DNA from: Bettongia penicillata ogilbyi
Taxonomy: Eukaryota > Chordata > Mammalia > Diprotodontia > Potoroidae
Length of the DNA: 64,000 bases
Assembly (NCBI GenBank): GCA_023548195.1
Contig: JAJHZJ010000496.1
Location: forward strand, 2,934,001-2,998,000
Reading direction: 5' to 3'
Shown: piece after piece, positions 1-10,767 of the stretch
Position numbering within the stretch: position 1 is the first letter of the stretch
How the letters are laid out: every line of letters starts with the position of its first letter
Notes under the pieces: generated by a model
What the model was told of the DNA's origin: nothing
The model's database searches: none
The model's input: only the letters and a program-made list of their open reading frames with translations
Translations under genes and position numbers: made by a program

Positions 1-87
1 TTTCCTCCATTAAAGGAGGTGAGATGGTAAAGGATTTGATGAAATTTCAATATACAGCTGACTCACTCCCTGGATGGACAACTATTT

Positions 88-100
88 CCAGCAGAGGGCG
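88..100 (+). promoter_or_regulatory. Possible CTCF core site
   Basis: CCAGCAGAGGGCG fits the published CTCF core CCASYAGRKGGCR at every position. It lies in non-repetitive intron sequence. A short core alone predicts binding only weakly. Confidence 0.4.
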
Positions 101-210
101 TCATCAGTCACCATGGGAAATTTGTCCATAGGATCTACAACAGGGGCCACCAAATTTTTTTGATCATGCACCCTATCAGAAAGAAGTTTTCGAGCACATA
201 TTCCCACTGT

Positions 211-211
211 G

Positions 212-243
<32 letters not shown>

Positions 244-244
244 T
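211..244. repeat. (TA)n microsatellite
   Basis: A TA-dinucleotide run interrupted once by a G. Confidence 0.9.
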
Positions 245-339
245 TGATTTATCTACATCATAATACAGAAAATAGACATAAGAAAAGATCAGATTAAGAT
301 GTAATAATATCTGACTTTGGCATTAGCAGAGAGCCACTA

Positions 340-720
340 GAATTATGGAGTAACAGAGTAATATGATCAGTCTTGAACATTAGAAAAAGTAGAGCTGAGT
401 GGACTGGAGCAAAAAGAAAACTGAGGCAGAGAAGATGACTGCAATGTGTAATAAGGGAGTATGATAGCAGTGTAAAGAGAGAAAAGGAACCTCTATGAGA
501 GATGATCTTGGGGTAGAAACAGCAAACCAACTGAATCTGAAGGGGGAGAGAGAATGAAAGTGAGAATGAGGATTGGAAAATGAAAGTGAGGTTGGGAAAC
601 AGGGAAGACCAGGATGGAAGTACCCATGAGCTATTAAGGAAGTTCAAAACTGGAGGGGGGTTTGGATTTGAGGGGAACGACAATGTAATGAACACAGTAA
701 TTCAGACTTGTAACCTTTCT
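340..720 (-). repeat. L2-like relic
   Basis: Phrases such as 'atatgatcagtcttgaacat' and 'gtggactggag' match the complement of the L2 3' region ('...gctgccagagtgatctttc...'). Strongly diverged. Confidence 0.4.
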
Positions 721-1799
721 CTACCCGTTCACCTTGACTCCGTCCTATAAAAACCTAAAGATGTGGGGGTGGGGAGCTCTTCCTCACTGGTCGCTGCCCT
801 GAGCCCAGAGCCAGCCAAAGTCCCTATTTGTCCATGAAGTCTGGGGCACAGTATATATCGGGGAGAGGGAAGGGAATTTTTTCAATAATGCCTGTGTGAT
901 ATCTGAGATGAAGTTAGGACCCCACTGAGCATAAACGTAGAATGTGGGAGCTTGCAAAGCCTGGGAGGGGACAAAAGTAAGGGAGTGTTGGGCAGATAGA
1001 GTGGGTGACATGGATGTGTTAGAGACAAGCTCTGAAATTGAGTATCAAGGGAAGGTGGATGAGACCTATATTCCCACATTCTGACTGGTCATTCACCCCA
1101 CGGGCTCATGTCATGGTTCTCTAGTGGACTAGGATCTTTGCTGGTCTCTATACCCATGCTCACATATTAACTGATTATATATATCTTTAAAGAAAACACT
1201 GCTATCCCCAATACTCAAAGGCTATCCTTAAAACTTCTATCCTCAGCATAAGATGACAGGAAACTCACTAAACTCTCCAGCAGCTTTCAGAATACTGACT
1301 TACACGTTAAAAAGCATCAAAGGAGTTAAAATCAGTGGGGGGCACCTTTTGGGCTCTTCTATACCTGCTATGCCCAGAACTAAACACACCCATTCAGGGT
1401 CATTTGGGGCCAGCCTTCTATAGTTCTTGTCATAGGCTCTAGTGATTAGTTTCTGTGATTTAGTCCAAGTGGTTCCCTTTCCACAGATGCAGACTGCAAG
1501 ATGTGTATGGCTAGGAGATGATTTTTAACTCTCCGTGGTGGAAAGATGTATCACCATGCAGTCAGCCTGGAGATTACTTGGGTGGCTCTGAACCTAAAAG
1601 ATATATGGCTCATTCCTAGACCTGATTTGAAAACAATCTTGGTGGGACCTATGAGAATACTGGAAGACAGAAAAAAAGATCTCAAGTTGCATGGTCCCAC
1701 TGACACGACCTTTTTTGAGAATCTAGAGATAGCTCCAGTGACTGGCACAATTTGGATCTTGTCCACAATGGTAACATAGAGACAATATTCAGTACAGAG
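721..1799. other. Intron sequence with nothing recognised
   Basis: No exon, RNA gene or clear repeat was seen. Bases 1-339 are similar, apart from the TA run and the CTCF-like core. Confidence 0.5.
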
Positions 1800-2035
1800 G
1801 CAATTACGTGGTAGAGCAGATAGAGGGCAGGAGTCAAGCGGGTCTGAACTCAAATCTGGTCTCATTAACTGTATAATCCTGGACCAGTCATTTAGCTGCT
1901 GTTTGCCTTAATTTCCTCAGTTGTAAAACAGGAATAATGACACCCACTCACCAGGGTTTCTATGAGGATCAACTAAGATGTTGGCAAAGTTTTGTGCATA
2001 TCTTGCATCACTGGATAAATGCTATTTATTTTTTT
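1800..2035 (+). repeat. CORE-SINE (MIR/THER1-like)
   Basis: Shows the tRNA-like head, a diverged CORE ('catttagctgctgtttgcct') and the tail 'ggataaatgctatttatt'. It ends about 95 bp from the 3' end of the PLD1 exon. Confidence 0.65.
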
Positions 2036-2127
2036 AAAATAAAATTTGACTGAATTCCTGTGGAAACACAATTATTTCTGTTCTATCAGCACATGAGATC
2101 AAAATGCCAAATAATCTTTTTTGACTA

Positions 2128-2304
<177 letters not shown>

Positions 2305-2413
2305 TCAGGCAAGTCAGATGGTTTCCAGAGAGTAGGCAGAAGAGCCCATCAAACCAATTTTGTCATATTTCAGAATATTAGGATAACAGAGCAGTTAGCA
2401 TAGATAGATATTA

Positions 2414-2622
2414 ATGTCTCTCTCTCTCTCTGTATCTCTCTGTCTCTGTCTCTCCCTGGCTCTGTCTCTTTCTCTCTCTCTTTCTCTCCTCTCTTTCATT
2501 CTCCCTTTCCCTCTCCCTCCCTCCCTTTTTCCCTCTCCTTTCCTTCTTTCTCTCCCTTCTTCTTTCCTTTCTCTGTCTCCTTCCCTCTCTCTATCCTCCC
2601 TATCTCTCTGTCTCCTCCATCC

Positions 2623-2658
<36 letters not shown>

Positions 2659-2905
2659 TTTCCCTTTTCCTCTCCCTCCTTTCCTCCATTTTCTTACCCT
2701 TCTCCCCCTCCATTCCTCTCTCCTGTCTCTGTCTCTCTCTCCCCTTCCCTCCCTCTCTCCTCTCTATCTGTCCCCTCCCTCTTTCCTCTCTTTCTCTCAA
2801 ATATCTATATAGATACCTCTCGTATGTATAAAATATCGTGCATAAATATGTTTATTATGTATTACGTAATCAAATATATATGTATATCTGTATACACATA
2901 TATAT
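2414..2905. repeat. CT-rich low-complexity tract followed by AT-rich repeat
   Basis: About 390 bp of impure CT, CCT and CCCT runs, then a TATA/TGTA-rich stretch from 2810. The Leu/Ser-rich open frame here comes from composition. Confidence 0.95.
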
Positions 2906-3899
2906 GATCACATCTGTTTGCTCAGGTAGGAAAGTACACTGAAGGCTATCTTTCATCCTCCTGAAGGAGGAATCTAACTCCTGCAGACAAGTCAGAGAAC
3001 TTTGAGAGAGCTGTCCTTGGAAGGCAGCTGCAAGCTTTTGGAAGGCTAAATGGAGCTGAAGACAAGTAGAGGGAGCTGCCTGTATCCCCTCAACACATCC
3101 TGTGACTTCCAACGCTTATAACCTTACAGACTAAGAGTGATTCTACTCTAGTGACATCTCTCCATAACTGAGCTGATGTAATTCTTCTCTATCCCTAATC
3201 TGTACTCCAATTTCTCCTTACCACTTCCTTTGCTTAAAAAGACTTAATAGGTATTCATGTTTTTGTTTTTGTGTTTTTGTAATCAGCATTTAGTAGGAGG
3301 GAACAGGAGATAATAAATTAAGCATTTCCTTCCCCTTGAGAGCAATTGGGAAAAATGATTTTGATCATGAGTCCCCCAAAATAATAACCCTCCCAAACCA
3401 ATTATATTTACACTGCAGCAAATGGATAGAATTCTAACCCAACACTTTCCTTCAAGATAAGTGAGCAAAAGTACAAATCCCCAGCCACGGCTTTCCTCCT
3501 GCATCCCTCAAGATGGAAATCACAATGGGACAGATCCCAGATATCGAACCCTGCCACAAATAAGTCTAGCCAAACTTATACTGATAGATAATTATATACA
3601 TATATATGTGTGTGTATGTATATACACACATAATAGTAATTAATAAACATTTATTAAGGCAAAAAGGAAGCAAAAATATGACTGAATTTGGTAGTGAAAT
3701 AGGGATCCTCAAACACAAGTGATAGTGATGTGATCCTTTATAGAGAGCAAGAATCAATCCAAAGCAAACTCTACTTGAGGATCATCTGAGACTTACTAAT
3801 TATGGAAAGTTCTAGAGAGTCATCATTATAAATACTGTTTCCCTATAAGATGGTCACAGAATCACAGAACTCTCAGCTTTCAAAAGGACCTCAAATACC
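2906..3899. other. Intron sequence, mostly unassigned
   Basis: Nothing coding was seen. There is a short TA/TG microsatellite at about 3590-3635. Confidence 0.5.
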
Positions 3900-4100
3900 A
3901 TCTTAGTGCAGTGAACTCAAAATCAAGAAGACCTGAGTTTAAATGTTGCTTCAGACCATTACTAGCTCTATGATCCTAAGTGAGTTATTTTTTGGGTTTC
4001 ATATCTGGATTGGTCTCAGAGACCACTGGGACCAGTTCCCTTATCATATCTGGAAAATAAGGGAACTGGTCCCAGTGGTCTCTGAGACCAGTTCTAGCAT
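3900..4100 (+). repeat. CORE-SINE remnant remodelled by an inverted duplication
   Basis: It starts like a SINE ('caagaagacctgagtttaaatg', 'actagctctatgatcctaagtgag'). The right arm of the hairpin (4057-4090) resembles the normal SINE tail '..aaaataagggaactgg..', which suggests the left arm is the extra copy. Confidence 0.55.
4011..4090. repeat. Perfect inverted repeat, 34-bp arms, 12-nt loop
   Basis: Arms 4011-4044 and 4057-4090 are exact reverse complements, starting tggtctcagagaccactggg and ending ctctgagacca. The loop is catatctggaaa. The loop word catatctgga also occurs just left of the hairpin, at about 4000-4009. Confidence 0.97.
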
Positions 4101-4129
4101 TAAAGAGCACGATGCTGAGATTCAGCCTG

Positions 4130-4320
4130 ACCTATGTCTGACAACATTCCTGAAAAGTAGTTCTCCAATCTCTGCTTGAAGATTTCCAGTGAAAAGGAAC
4201 TCACTACAAAGTCAACTCAGTTGGGAGAGGTCTTACAATCTTAACCCTACAATCTTAACCCTTAAACCTTAGAGGGAACTTCAGTCGTGACAGTTGAACA
4301 AAGTTCATCATTGTCATTCT
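4130..4320 (-). repeat. CR1/L3-like 3' fragment
   Basis: 'ttgaagatttccagtgaaaa' and 'ggaactcactac' match the complement of the CR1/L3 3' end. The word 'tacaatcttaaccc' is tandemly duplicated near 4230-4260. Confidence 0.45.
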
Positions 4321-4486
4321 GAGACTTTCAGAAAAATCCTAAATCATCACTGTTAAAAAAAAAATGACCCTTTGAAATCATATCTTGCTTAAAACTATCA
4401 TTTTCCACAGTGGATATGTTTTAACATACATTATCTTTACCTTAAGCCCACCCTTCCAGATGGGAGCAGAAAGATCAAAAGTCTAG

Positions 4487-5093
4487 AAGGAAGGAAATAT
4501 GCATCTATTAAGTGCCTGCCATGTGCCAGGCACTGCTTTAGGTGCTTTCTTTTTCTCAATGATCCTCATAACGAACCTGGGAGGTTGGTACTGGTGCAGT
4601 GGATAGAGCACCAGTGCAGGAGTCAGGAGGACCTGAGTTCAAATGTCACCTCAGACACTTGACACTCACTAGCTGTGTGACCTTGGGCAAGTCATTTAAC
4701 CCCAATTGCCTCATCCTGGGTCATCTCCAGTCATCCAGATGAATATCTGGTTACTGGTTTCAGATGACTCTGGAGAAGAAGTGAGGCTGGTGACCTGCAC
4801 AGCCCTCCCTTACTCAAAACAAAGTCAAGTGCAAGTTATGTCATCATTTCTCTGATGGCATGGTCTTCTTCGGCAACAAAGGACAAACACACACACACAT
4901 ACACACACACGCGCGTGCACGTGCACACACTAACTGATCTCTATTTTACAGAGGGAGAAACTCAGGGAGACAGCACTTAAGGGACTTGCCCAGGCCACAT
5001 AGCTAGTAAGTGTCTGAGGTTAGATTTGAACTCAGATCTTCCTGACTCTGACCAGTTCTAGCACTTTCATCACTGTGCCACCCAGCTTCCCCC
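4487..5093 (-). repeat. MIR-type SINE split by a younger SINE
   Basis: 4487-4587 ('gtgccaggcactgctttagg', 'cctcataacgaacctgggagg') and 4931-5093 ('ttttacagagggagaaactc', 'gacttgcccaggccac') form one antisense MIR, interrupted by the plus-strand SINE at 4588-4930. Confidence 0.8.
4588..4930 (+). repeat. tRNA-derived marsupial SINE ending in (CA)n
   Basis: It has a clear tRNA-like head ('tgcagtggatagagcacc', 'ctgagttcaaatgtcacctc'), a body that differs from MAR1 ('ctctggagaagaagtgaggc') and a tail 'cttcttcggcaacaaaggac' running into CA repeats at 4886-4930. It is one of the best-preserved SINEs here, so likely young. Confidence 0.85.
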
Positions 5094-5149
5094 TAGAGCA
5101 GACATGCACCATATGATCATTTATATGCAGAGAAATTCTCTTCTTTTTC

Positions 5150-5360
5150 CTACTGCCAAGCTTTTGTCCAGACCCTTCTGTATGTACGTAATGCACTCCT
5201 TCCTCACTTCTGCCTTCTGCAATCCTTATCTTCCTTCACGTCTCAGCTAAGGGATTGCCTTTTACTGGGACCCTTAACTGGTCTTTCTATACTCAAATGT
5301 CTGTTTCCTTATCTACCTGCCTATACAGTATGTATGGATGTATACACACACACACACATA

Positions 5361-5434
<74 letters not shown>

Positions 5435-5485
5435 GGTAGATATATAAATAGATAGACAGATAGATGGAATGACAGACAGACAGAC

Positions 5486-5542
<57 letters not shown>

Positions 5543-5720
5543 CTGTTGCTATTGTATCTACCAGTAGAATACCAACTCCCTGAGGCATGGGCTATTTTTT
5601 TTTCTTTTTGTCTTTGTAATTCCTTGCATATACTAAATACTTTAATAACTATGGAATTTGGGTTTAATTTCTTTTGCATCCTTATGTTGGCAGAAGTCGA
5701 TGATTTAGGATTTGTCAATG
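5150..5720 (+). repeat. L2 3' end split by microsatellites
   Basis: The left part ('cactccttcctcacttctgc', 'cttcacgtctcagctaaggg') and right part ('aactccctgaggcatgggct') both match the L2 3' region. The microsatellite has expanded inside it. Confidence 0.55.
5341..5540. repeat. Compound microsatellite (CA)n-(TA)n-(GACA/GATA)n
   Basis: A CA block, a TA block from about 5391 and then GACA and GATA blocks follow each other. The long open frames rich in Ser-Ile-Tyr-Leu and in Cys-Val come from these repeats. Confidence 0.97.
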
Positions 5721-5749
5721 TGGCACACTCTAATATATACATTTTTCAA

Positions 5750-5985
5750 AGAGGCAGTGTTGTTGGTTAGAGCAATTGACTTGGGGTTAGGAGCCCTGAG
5801 TTCAGATCTTCCTCAGACCCTCAGGCATTTCTTGACTTTGGGCAAGTCATTTCACCTCTTTTCCTCATCTGTAAAGTGAGCTAGAGAAGGAAATGGCAAA
5901 CCACTGCAGTATCTGTGCCAAGAAAACCCCAAATGGGGTCATAAAGAGTCAGAAATAGCATGAACAACAAATATTACTGAATGTT
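5750..5985 (+). repeat. MAR1-like SINE with RTE-type tail
   Basis: Carries 'gagaaggaaatggcaaacca', 'gccaagaaaaccccaaatgg' and 'ggtcataaagagtcag', the tail shared by marsupial MAR1 SINEs. Confidence 0.87.
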
Positions 5986-5989
5986 CCTT

Positions 5990-6532
5990 TGTCACAAGAG
6001 AGATTTCACTGGGGGTGCCCTTATATCACAGGCATCTGGACTCTGTGACACCTTCCTCCAAGTCAGCTCCTTGGAAGTTGGTGTTTAAGCTTGTTTGTCC
6101 AAAGCACGGTCAAGGTCATTGACATCAGGTGGAGCCACAGGCAGCTTGGATTTTTCTTCAAGGCAAGGCAGCTTTACGTGGGAGGGCTTTAAACTGGGGC
6201 TTGTAATGCTCAGGGATAGCCACTAGATGGCAAGCACAGTTTGGGCTGAAATGCATCATTCCAAGAATTACAAAATTTTCTGCCTAGGAACTACAGAAAA
6301 AATGACTCATGTCCCTAAATGATAAACAGAAGACTGGGGAAGGAGGGTGGAGGAGGAGAGCAGAAGGATTGCTTAATATATTTTCAAATGAGTCTACCAG
6401 TCAGAAGTCCAGATAAAATTTTAACTCAATAATCACCATTTCAAGGTTAATCTCAAGAAGGGCCAGATTCTCTGACATGATCAAACATTAAGAGAAATGA
6501 AGACCTCCACCAGATTCGAATGAAAGTTCCCA
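5990..6532. other. Intron sequence with no recognised repeat
   Basis: Non-repetitive as far as I can tell; holds the CTCF-like core at 6220-6232. Confidence 0.5.
6220..6232 (+). promoter_or_regulatory. Possible CTCF core site
   Basis: CCACTAGATGGCA fits the CTCF core CCASYAGRKGGCR at every position, in the same orientation as the match at base 88. The surroundings (about 5990-6530) show no repeat I recognise. Confidence 0.4.
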
Positions 6533-6625
6533 TCATGGTGTAGTGGACAGACAGGGCTGCTGGCCTTGAAATGAAGAAACCTGGGTTCAAGCCCAGGTTC
6601 TAACATTAGTGGCGTGATCTAGGTG
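6533..6625 (+). repeat. SINE head fragment
   Basis: 'catggtgtagtggacagaca' and 'acctgggttcaagcccagg' resemble the tRNA-like head only. Confidence 0.5.
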
Positions 6626-6949
6626 ACTCACACAACTTCAATGGCTCAGGCAACTCTCCGAGAGATGAATTACCTTCTATATCAAAGGAAACCATTTTCC
6701 TACTAGGGAATTTGATGATGAAATCACAGTTCCTTAAAGATGCAGAATGAGATCTATTTTTGGACACATCTAATGTAGGAATTTGCTTGCCTGTATGTAT
6801 TAGTTTTGAAGGTTTTCTTTTCTTCTTTATGTTCAATGAGGAGAGATAGGAGGAGGAAAATAAACGTTAATTTGAAAAAATTAATTTTTTATTTTAAATC
6901 AATTAAATTTTTAAAAAATCAACGGTTTAGGAAAAAAATACCACCATTG

Positions 6950-7025
6950 TTCCAAGAATCATGCTAAACTCTGAAGATACAAAGACAAAAAAATGAAAAA
7001 GGTCCTGTCTTCAAGAAGTTTAATG
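6950..7025 (-). repeat. L2 3' end fragment
   Basis: 'gaagatacaaagacaaaaa' and 'cctgtcttcaagaagttta' match the complement of the L2 tail. Confidence 0.5.
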
Positions 7026-7206
7026 AATTTAATTGAATTTAAACTCTCCCCTCTTCCTAAGGTCCATGTCCAAGGCCAGCCTTCTAGAGAGGTTCCTCCA
7101 TCCTTCCAGCAGTTAAGTTGAGTTCCACAAAACCTAAAGGCACTATATGTGAGGACCTCCAACGAGAGAACATAAATTCCTAGTCTCTGCAGAGAAAGCT
7201 TCTGGA

Positions 7207-7985
7207 TTGTTCCCTTTCAGACCCATCTTTCATTCAGCTGCCAGACTGGTATTGCTCAAACCCAAGTCTAACCATGTTATTTTCCTGCTTCAAAAACTCC
7301 CAGTGGAGCTTTCAAATTCAATTTCTTTTTTCTGCTTTCAGAAGGTGGGGTTTTCTTTTTTTTCTTCTTCCCACTTAATAGTATTTTATTTTTTTCAATC
7401 ACATGTAAAGATAGTTTTCACCATTTACTTTTGTAAGATTTTGAGTTCCAGTTTTTTCTCCCTCCTTCCTCCTTCCTCTCCTTCTGATATAGGCTATACA
7501 TGTATAATTATATTGAACACATTTCCACATCAACTAGTGGATCCTCTGCCAGACTCAGCTGACCTATAAAACCTTTTATAATTTAGTTCCCATGGCCTTA
7601 GCATCCTTCTATACCCTTCATGGACTCTTCTTTCTAATTCTACTGGTCTGTAAGCTGTTCATCATCTACTGCACTCCATCTACCATCTTGGAGCATTTGC
7701 ACAGATGTCTTCTCCCTCATCACCTTCATCTTGGAGAATCTCCAGCTTTCTTCAGACACTATGCCTTCTAAGAGGCCTTTCCTGATCACCCCAATTGTTA
7801 GCACTCTCCCTCTTAATAATAATAACTGTTATATGTCTCTTTAAAGTTTACCAAGCATCGCACATGGTATCTCATTCTATCCCTCCCAAAACTACTTTGT
7901 TTCATTTACCCCAATGCCTGGGATATAGTATGTAGTTAGTGGATGCTTGCAGAATTGTACTGCCCTGAAACTGAACTTGATGTGG
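7207..7985 (+). repeat. L2 3' region, interrupted by an L1 tail
   Basis: 'ccaagtctaaccatgttatt', 'cttctaagaggcctttcctg' and 'cccaatgcctgggatatag' follow the L2 3' order. The L1 tail at 7311-7532 sits inside it and a second lies at its end. Confidence 0.72.
7311..7532 (-). repeat. L1 3' tail, antisense copy
   Basis: 'agtattttatttttttcaat', 'cacatgtaaagatagttttc' and 'gattttgagttcc' match the complement of a common marsupial L1 3' UTR. It is a near mirror image of 7979-8199. Confidence 0.82.
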
Positions 7986-8199
7986 AAATATGTTTAATAT
8001 GGTTATACATGCATAGCCTATATCACATGGAGGGGAGGGAGGAAGAAAAGGAGAAAAAAATGTAACTCAAAATCTTATAAAAGTAAATGGTGAAAAATAT
8101 CTTTACATGTATTCGAAAAAAATAAAATACTATTAAGTGGAAAAAAAGAAAATCCCACCTTCTAAAAGCAGAAAAAAAAAAGAAATTGCATTTAAAACC
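7979..8199 (+). repeat. L1 3' tail, sense copy
   Basis: 'tgtggaaatatgtttaatat', 'aactcaaaatcttataaaag' and 'ataaaatactattaag' mark the L1 3' UTR. The match to 7311-7532 continues past the tail into 'cccaccttctaaaagcag'. Confidence 0.82.
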
Positions 8200-8284
8200 T
8201 TTGAGAGAGCTGTCTTTGATACCTGTACTTCTAGAAAGCAAACAGCAAAACATAGATAAATCCCACAGTGAGAAATAGGCTATT

Positions 8285-8440
8285 TGATGATTCAATAAGC
8301 CATTTGTGAAGCCACTGCTCTATGCTGAGAGCTGCGTTGGCCCCAAGATCCAAAGCTCAAATTAAGCAATTCCGGCCTCGAGGAGATTCTGTTCTACAGA
8401 GGGGGGCAACAAGCACATGGATAAATAAACAGGTCATTGG
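8285..8440 (-). repeat. Possible L2 relic
   Basis: Weak resemblance to the complement of the L2 tail ('ctcgaggagattctgttcta'). 8441-9171 holds nothing I recognise. Confidence 0.35.
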
Positions 8441-9171
8441 GAGTAGGAGGGCACACTAATCAACCATGATATTCTGTTCCTTAAATTCTTCTTTTGCACT
8501 AAAGTTTTCCTCCTATTTCAGTTTCTTAAGATCCAGAATTTTGGTAGCTCTTTGGATTTGATGATTGTGTCAAGGATTCGATTGGAACCTTGTCATTTAT
8601 TACTCATGCCCTCTCTCCCTGGTTTTGTCCAATGATAGAACTGACCAGTAGGTGCAAGTGCAGGAAGGCGTGGTGAAAGGTGGAACTTGCGTGTGGGTAT
8701 TTATTTCAACAGAGGGAAAGGAAGGGAGCAAGGTTTGTTAGCTAATAGTCACCAAGAAGTTGATATTTTAACAGTCCTTTCAGCAGGGTGCAGGAAGTCT
8801 TGAGGGCCACTGTGTCAAAAACAACTTCCTAGATCCAAGCCACCACAACCACCGTTCAACTGAGCTGAGCCTGAAACGTGACTTTTAAATTTTGGAGATG
8901 GTGCAATAGAACAATAGATAAAAGAAATAATAAAATAAAATCGAGGAAATAGGGTTATTATTTGTTTTATTGTTTTATGTAACCTTGCATAAAAATGTTA
9001 AATGGCCAGACAGGAGCGACTATGCTTTTTACTGCAAAAAGGGACTTCTCACATAGGTAAATAGATTCATGAAAATAATTCCAGACAATCAGGTCACAGG
9101 AAAACCAGGCTCATAGATTTGGAAGAGACCTTATAGATCATTGTGTTCCATCTCCCATCTCCATGCCTTTG

Positions 9172-9735
9172 TAGATGCTGGGTCCCATGCCTGGAGTACC
9201 CTCCCTCTTTACTTGGACCTCATAGAATGCCTGGCTTCCTTCAAAGCACAGCTCAGGAATGACTTCTCAGTGAAAGCCTTTCTTGTTTCTCCTCCCAGTT
9301 CATTGGATCATTGATCTAGGACTAGAATTTACTTGAGAGGTCAACTAGTACAATTTCTTCATTTTACAAATGAGAACACTCAAGGTTAAGTTTAAGTGAC
9401 CTGCCGACGATTAAATGGCCTACTTATAAAGCACTGAACCCAATGCTTGAGCACAGTAGTTTTTTAAATAAATGCTTTTCCCCTTCCCTTTCTTTCCTAG
9501 CCCAAGGTCACCGAGCTCTAAGTGTCAGAGGCAGGAAGATCCTGCTTTGATGTTCCTCCTCCCTCCCCACCCCAAGTCTTTTGTTGCCTTCACTCTCTAT
9601 ATTTGGCATATATTGATATGGTAGTGTTTTCTCTCAGTAGACTGTAAACTCCTTGAGGTTAGGTTTTTTTTTTTTTTGGTTTTTGTCTTTATATCCCCAG
9701 TAAGCACTCGATAAATGCTTGCTGAATTGAATCAT
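9172..9735 (+). repeat. L2 3' end interrupted by a MIR-like piece
   Basis: 9172-9295 ('gcttccttcaaagcacagct') and 9560-9735 ('actgtaaactccttgaggtt', 'actcgataaatgcttgctga') are successive L2 3' parts. The MIR-like sequence at 9300-9540 separates them. Confidence 0.65.
9300..9540 (-). repeat. MIR-like SINE
   Basis: 'cttcattttacaaatgagaa' and 'taagtgacctgccgacgatt' resemble the complement of MIR, with many changes. Confidence 0.5.
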
Positions 9736-9809
9736 TCTATTTTTCTGAGTTTTCAGTGCAAATAAGCCCAAATACTACTGTGAAGATCTTTGTGATTACC
9801 CTCATGTAA

Positions 9810-9985
9810 TCCTTCATGAGAACCTGTGATTACTCTGTATTCTGTTTATATGCATTGTTTACATGTTGTCTCCCCTACTGGAAAGTGAGTTTAGCAGCCA
9901 GACTGGGTTTTCATCTTGTTTTGCATTCCCAGCCCTCAGGATAGTGTCTGGCATACAGTAAGTAGCTAATAAATGCTTGTTGCCT
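9810..9985 (+). repeat. L2 3' end
   Basis: 'tgtctcccctactggaaagt', 'agtgtctggcatacagtaag' and 'aataaatgcttgttgcctga' follow the L2 tail. Confidence 0.72.
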
Positions 9986-10052
9986 GATGATAGAGGAGTC
10001 TCTGGCCCCCCTGTTTTCCAGATGTATAAGCAGAGAGGGAGTCTACAAAAAG

Positions 10053-10070
10053 CTGAGGTCCGGACCTCAG
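10053..10070. repeat. 18-bp perfect palindrome
   Basis: ctgaggtccggacctcag equals its own reverse complement, with no spacer. It lies in otherwise unassigned intron sequence (9990-10495). Confidence 0.95.
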
Positions 10071-10495
10071 TAACTAGAAATGACTGCTTCTCGAGCGGGC
10101 GGAGAGTGGAATTAAAACAAACTTTCTAGTCATCCTATTATAACTGCAGTTTAAAATTCTAAAACATACTTGACATATCCTCTCCACTGGGTACCCACAC
10201 ACTGATGCAAATAACAGGCTACAGTAATTATAGTATGCAGACAAGAAACTAGAAGTCATCATCTATCAGGCAACCACAATACATTCATTTCATGTTGGCT
10301 TTGAAAACACAAACTTGCATCTTTCTTATAGGCTTCTGGGGGACCATTTATTGAGAAACATCTCATGTCCTTCCCCTGAATTTGTCTGATATCTAATGAA
10401 TATGCTTGGAGATATGGCCTGAAGACAAGACTGGAGGGGAGTGGGGCAGGGAGAAAGAGATTATAGCTGTCTGTAAGGAATACAAATTCTAGCAT

Positions 10496-10765
10496 CTTTC
10501 CCTCCTTCCTTCCTTCCCTCTCTCTCTTCCTTCCCATCCCCCTTCTTCCCTCCTCCTCTCCCTCCTTCCTTTTTCCTTCCCTCTCTCCTTCCTTCTCTCC
10601 CTCCTCTCTGCCTTCCCTCCCTCCCTTCCTTTCCCCACCTCTCTCTATTCCTTCCCACCACCCGCTTTCCCTTCCCCCACTCCTCCTCTCTCTCTCCTTC
10701 CCTTTCTCTCTCTCCCTTCCCTCCTTCTCTCCTTCCCTTCCCTGTTTCTCTCCCTTCTTCCCTCC
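10496..10765. repeat. CT-rich (CCTT)n tract
   Basis: About 270 bp of polypyrimidine on the + strand, so purine-rich in the PLD1 pre-mRNA. The Glu/Arg/Gly-rich frame on the minus strand is spurious. Confidence 0.95.
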
Positions 10766-10767
10766 CT

